From NCBI GenBank assembly GCA_020631295.1, contig JAHDHN010000061.1, positions 1 through 8,014 on the forward strand: a DNA stretch of 8,014 nucleotides, given 5' to 3'. The notes under the pieces were generated by a model. That model saw only the letters and a program-made list of their open reading frames with translations. It did not search any database and was not told the DNA's origin. This document shows positions 7,034 through 8,014 of this stretch, one piece after another. Source of the stretch: Rickettsiales bacterium. Lineage in GTDB: Bacteria; Pseudomonadota; Alphaproteobacteria; Rickettsiales; UBA8987. The stretch's first letter is position 1, and each line of letters begins with the position of its first letter. Position numbers and translations under genes: made by a program.

Positions 7034-7062
7034 TTGCGAGAATCGGGCAAGCTGGTTAGATA
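7034..7062 (+). promoter_or_regulatory. Weak candidate promoter for secG
   Basis: TTGCGA (7034-7039) and TAGATA (7057-7062) are 17 bases apart. The -35 matches consensus at four of six positions and the -10 at three. Transcription would start about 22 bases before the secG ATG. Confidence 0.22.
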
Positions 7063-7090
7063 GCAGCTCGCGTTACTATAAGGTACGAAT

Positions 7091-7462
7091 ATGGAAATTA
7101 TTTTGGTTGTATATCTGTTGATTGTGCTTGCCATGGTGGGCATTATTCTCATGCAGCGCTCCACGCAGGACGGGTTTATGAGCTCTGGCGGTGGTGATGG
7201 TATGTTCACAGCACGCGGTAAAAGCAATGTGCTTACCAAGGCTACGGCCTTGTTGGCCACAGGCTTTTTGGTGATTGCATTGGTAATGGCGTGGATTGCC
7301 TCTAATACTGGTAAGGAAACCGGCCTGGCAGATGAGCTGGCAGCCGAAGCAGATGCAACTGCACTTGATGCTGAAAACAGCATTGTAACCACGCAAGATG
7401 GCGTGACGGTGGAAGCTGTGCCAGCAGTAGCAGAGGATGCTGCACCTGCCGTGCCTGAATAA
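7091..7462 (+). CDS. secG: Preprotein translocase subunit SecG
   Basis: SecG is the small non-essential partner of SecYE in the inner-membrane protein export channel. The family layout is present: a first membrane helix at about residues 2-20, the conserved cytoplasmic loop with LMQRS followed by a Gly-rich GGGDGMFTARG stretch (33-43), and a second helix at about 52-70. After that comes a 53-residue Ala-rich, acidic tail with a single lysine, a type of extension common in alphaproteobacterial SecG and poorly conserved. The total is 123 aa. TAAGG lies seven bases before the ATG. The frequently seen neighbours tpiA and pyrG are absent; secG here lies between zapE and rpmE. Confidence 0.93.
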   Translation: MEIILVVYLLIVLAMVGIILMQRSTQDGFMSSGGGDGMFTARGKSNVLTKATALLATGFLVIALVMAWIASNTGKETGLADELAAEADATALDAENSIVTTQDGVTVEAVPAVAEDAAPAVPE

Positions 7463-7476
7463 TACCGAAAAAAACC

Positions 7477-7505
7477 TTGCCAAGGCTTACATCAGGCGCT
7501 AAAGA
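7477..7505 (+). promoter_or_regulatory. Candidate rpmE promoter
   Basis: TTGCCA (7477-7482, five of six consensus matches) and TAAAGA (7500-7505, three of six) are 17 bases apart in the secG-rpmE gap. The expected start is about 25 bases before the rpmE ATG. The -10 overlaps a small GCGCT/AGCGC hairpin (7496-7509). Confidence 0.3.
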
Positions 7506-7536
7506 GCGCATCCCTTAAGACAGAAGAGGCTTAGAC

Positions 7537-7782
7537 ATGAAAGCAAATATTCATCCAGATTACCACGAAATCACTGTAAAACTTACAAACGGTGAGACAT
7601 TTGTGACCAAATCAACATACGGCAAAAAAGGTGATGTACTGCAGCTAGATGTAGATACTACAACGCACCCTGCCTGGACAGGTGGCACTGCCAAGCTGAA
7701 TGAAAATGAAGGTCAAGTGGCGAAATTTAACAATAAATTCGCTGGTCTTTCTTTTGGCAAGAAGGCTGAAGAGTCTAACTAA
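7537..7782 (+). CDS. rpmE: 50S ribosomal protein L31
   Basis: L31 bridges the large subunit to the small-subunit head. The N-terminus MKANIHPDYHEITV and the segments TFVTKSTYGKKGDVLQLDVD and HPAWTGG are characteristic, followed by the C-terminal AKFNNKFAGLSFGK. The protein is 81 aa and contains no cysteine, so it lacks the zinc-binding Cys motif of C+ L31. The HPAWTGG form without Cys is the one usual in Alphaproteobacteria. GAGG lies seven bases before the ATG. It is 74 bases downstream of secG and has a weak promoter candidate of its own, so it may be transcribed alone or with secG. Confidence 0.96.
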   Translation: MKANIHPDYHEITVKLTNGETFVTKSTYGKKGDVLQLDVDTTTHPAWTGGTAKLNENEGQVAKFNNKFAGLSFGKKAEESN

Positions 7783-7831
7783 TTACAAGCTAGTCACTTT
7801 TTCTTTATATATAATTACGGGCTAAACTTAC

Positions 7832-7886
7832 GCTGGTAGAGTGCCCTTTCTCTGTATTTATCGCAGAGAAACATATAAATACCAGC
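7832..7886 (+). other. Two-storey hairpin between rpmE and tRNA-Ala
   Basis: An outer stem GCTGGTA/TACCAGC (7832-7838 with 7880-7886) encloses an inner perfect 8-bp stem TTTCTCTG/CAGAGAAA (7847-7854 with 7864-7871) with a 9-base loop. No T-run follows, so a plain terminator is unlikely. The outer 5' arm lies in a stretch resembling the D-arm of the nearby tRNA. The rest of the 7783-7936 gap holds AT-rich DNA and no ORF or clear promoter that I can see. Confidence 0.5.
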
Positions 7887-7936
7887 AAGCGCATAATATG
7901 AGATGTATCAAAATCATGCGCCATTTCTGACATTGT

Positions 7937-8012
<76 letters not shown>

Positions 8013-8014
8013 TC

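Noticed and set aside
7027..7483. Two long minus-strand ORFs opposite secG
   Set aside because: SecG on the plus strand has clear family features; the antisense frames have low-complexity composition and no start signals.
7468..7487. Minus-strand terminator (CCTTGGCAAGG followed by seven T)
   Set aside because: The stem is only about five to seven pairs with a tiny loop, and no minus-strand gene lies to its right that would need it; the A-run may be chance.
7783..7831. Intrinsic terminator directly after rpmE
   Set aside because: A T-rich run (CACTTTTTCTTTA) is present but no stable stem precedes it.

Overview
The window looks like chromosomal housekeeping DNA from an alphaproteobacterium with moderate base composition. 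The main clues are a cysteine-free L31 of the alphaproteobacterial kind, a glycine-cleavage operon ordered gcvT-gcvH-gcvPA-gcvPB with a split P-protein, a short two-helix SecG, and a tRNA-Ala(GGC) with encoded CCA. The family assignments are secure. The lineage is an inference from protein features only, and I cannot name a genus.

Left part, minus strand (1-5786). Reading in the direction of transcription, panC (pantothenate synthetase) comes first, followed after 70 bases by gcvT, gcvH, gcvPA and gcvPB. T, H and P proteins together decarboxylate glycine and pass its methylene carbon to tetrahydrofolate. The shared L-protein (lpd) is not in the window. A gap of about 225 bases between gcvH and gcvPA carries an 85-bp double-hairpin palindrome. 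Downstream of gcvPB, a small gene with one membrane segment and an Ala-rich tail runs off the left edge and has its own promoter candidate.

Right part, plus strand (5787-8014). zapE (AFG1-family ATPase), secG (Sec translocon subunit), rpmE (ribosomal protein L31) and tRNA-Ala(GGC) follow one another. The zapE-secG gap is filled by at least three hairpins, two of them diverged copies of the same element. The rpmE-tRNA gap holds a two-storey hairpin with a tRNA D-arm-like segment.

The oddest arrangement is the panC/zapE junction. The two divergent start codons abut exactly, forming CATATG with no base between them, so each gene's promoter and any ribosome binding site must lie inside the other's coding region. 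I saw no new defence, mobile or biosynthetic system. The points worth a second look are this junction and the two families of covarying hairpin repeats.
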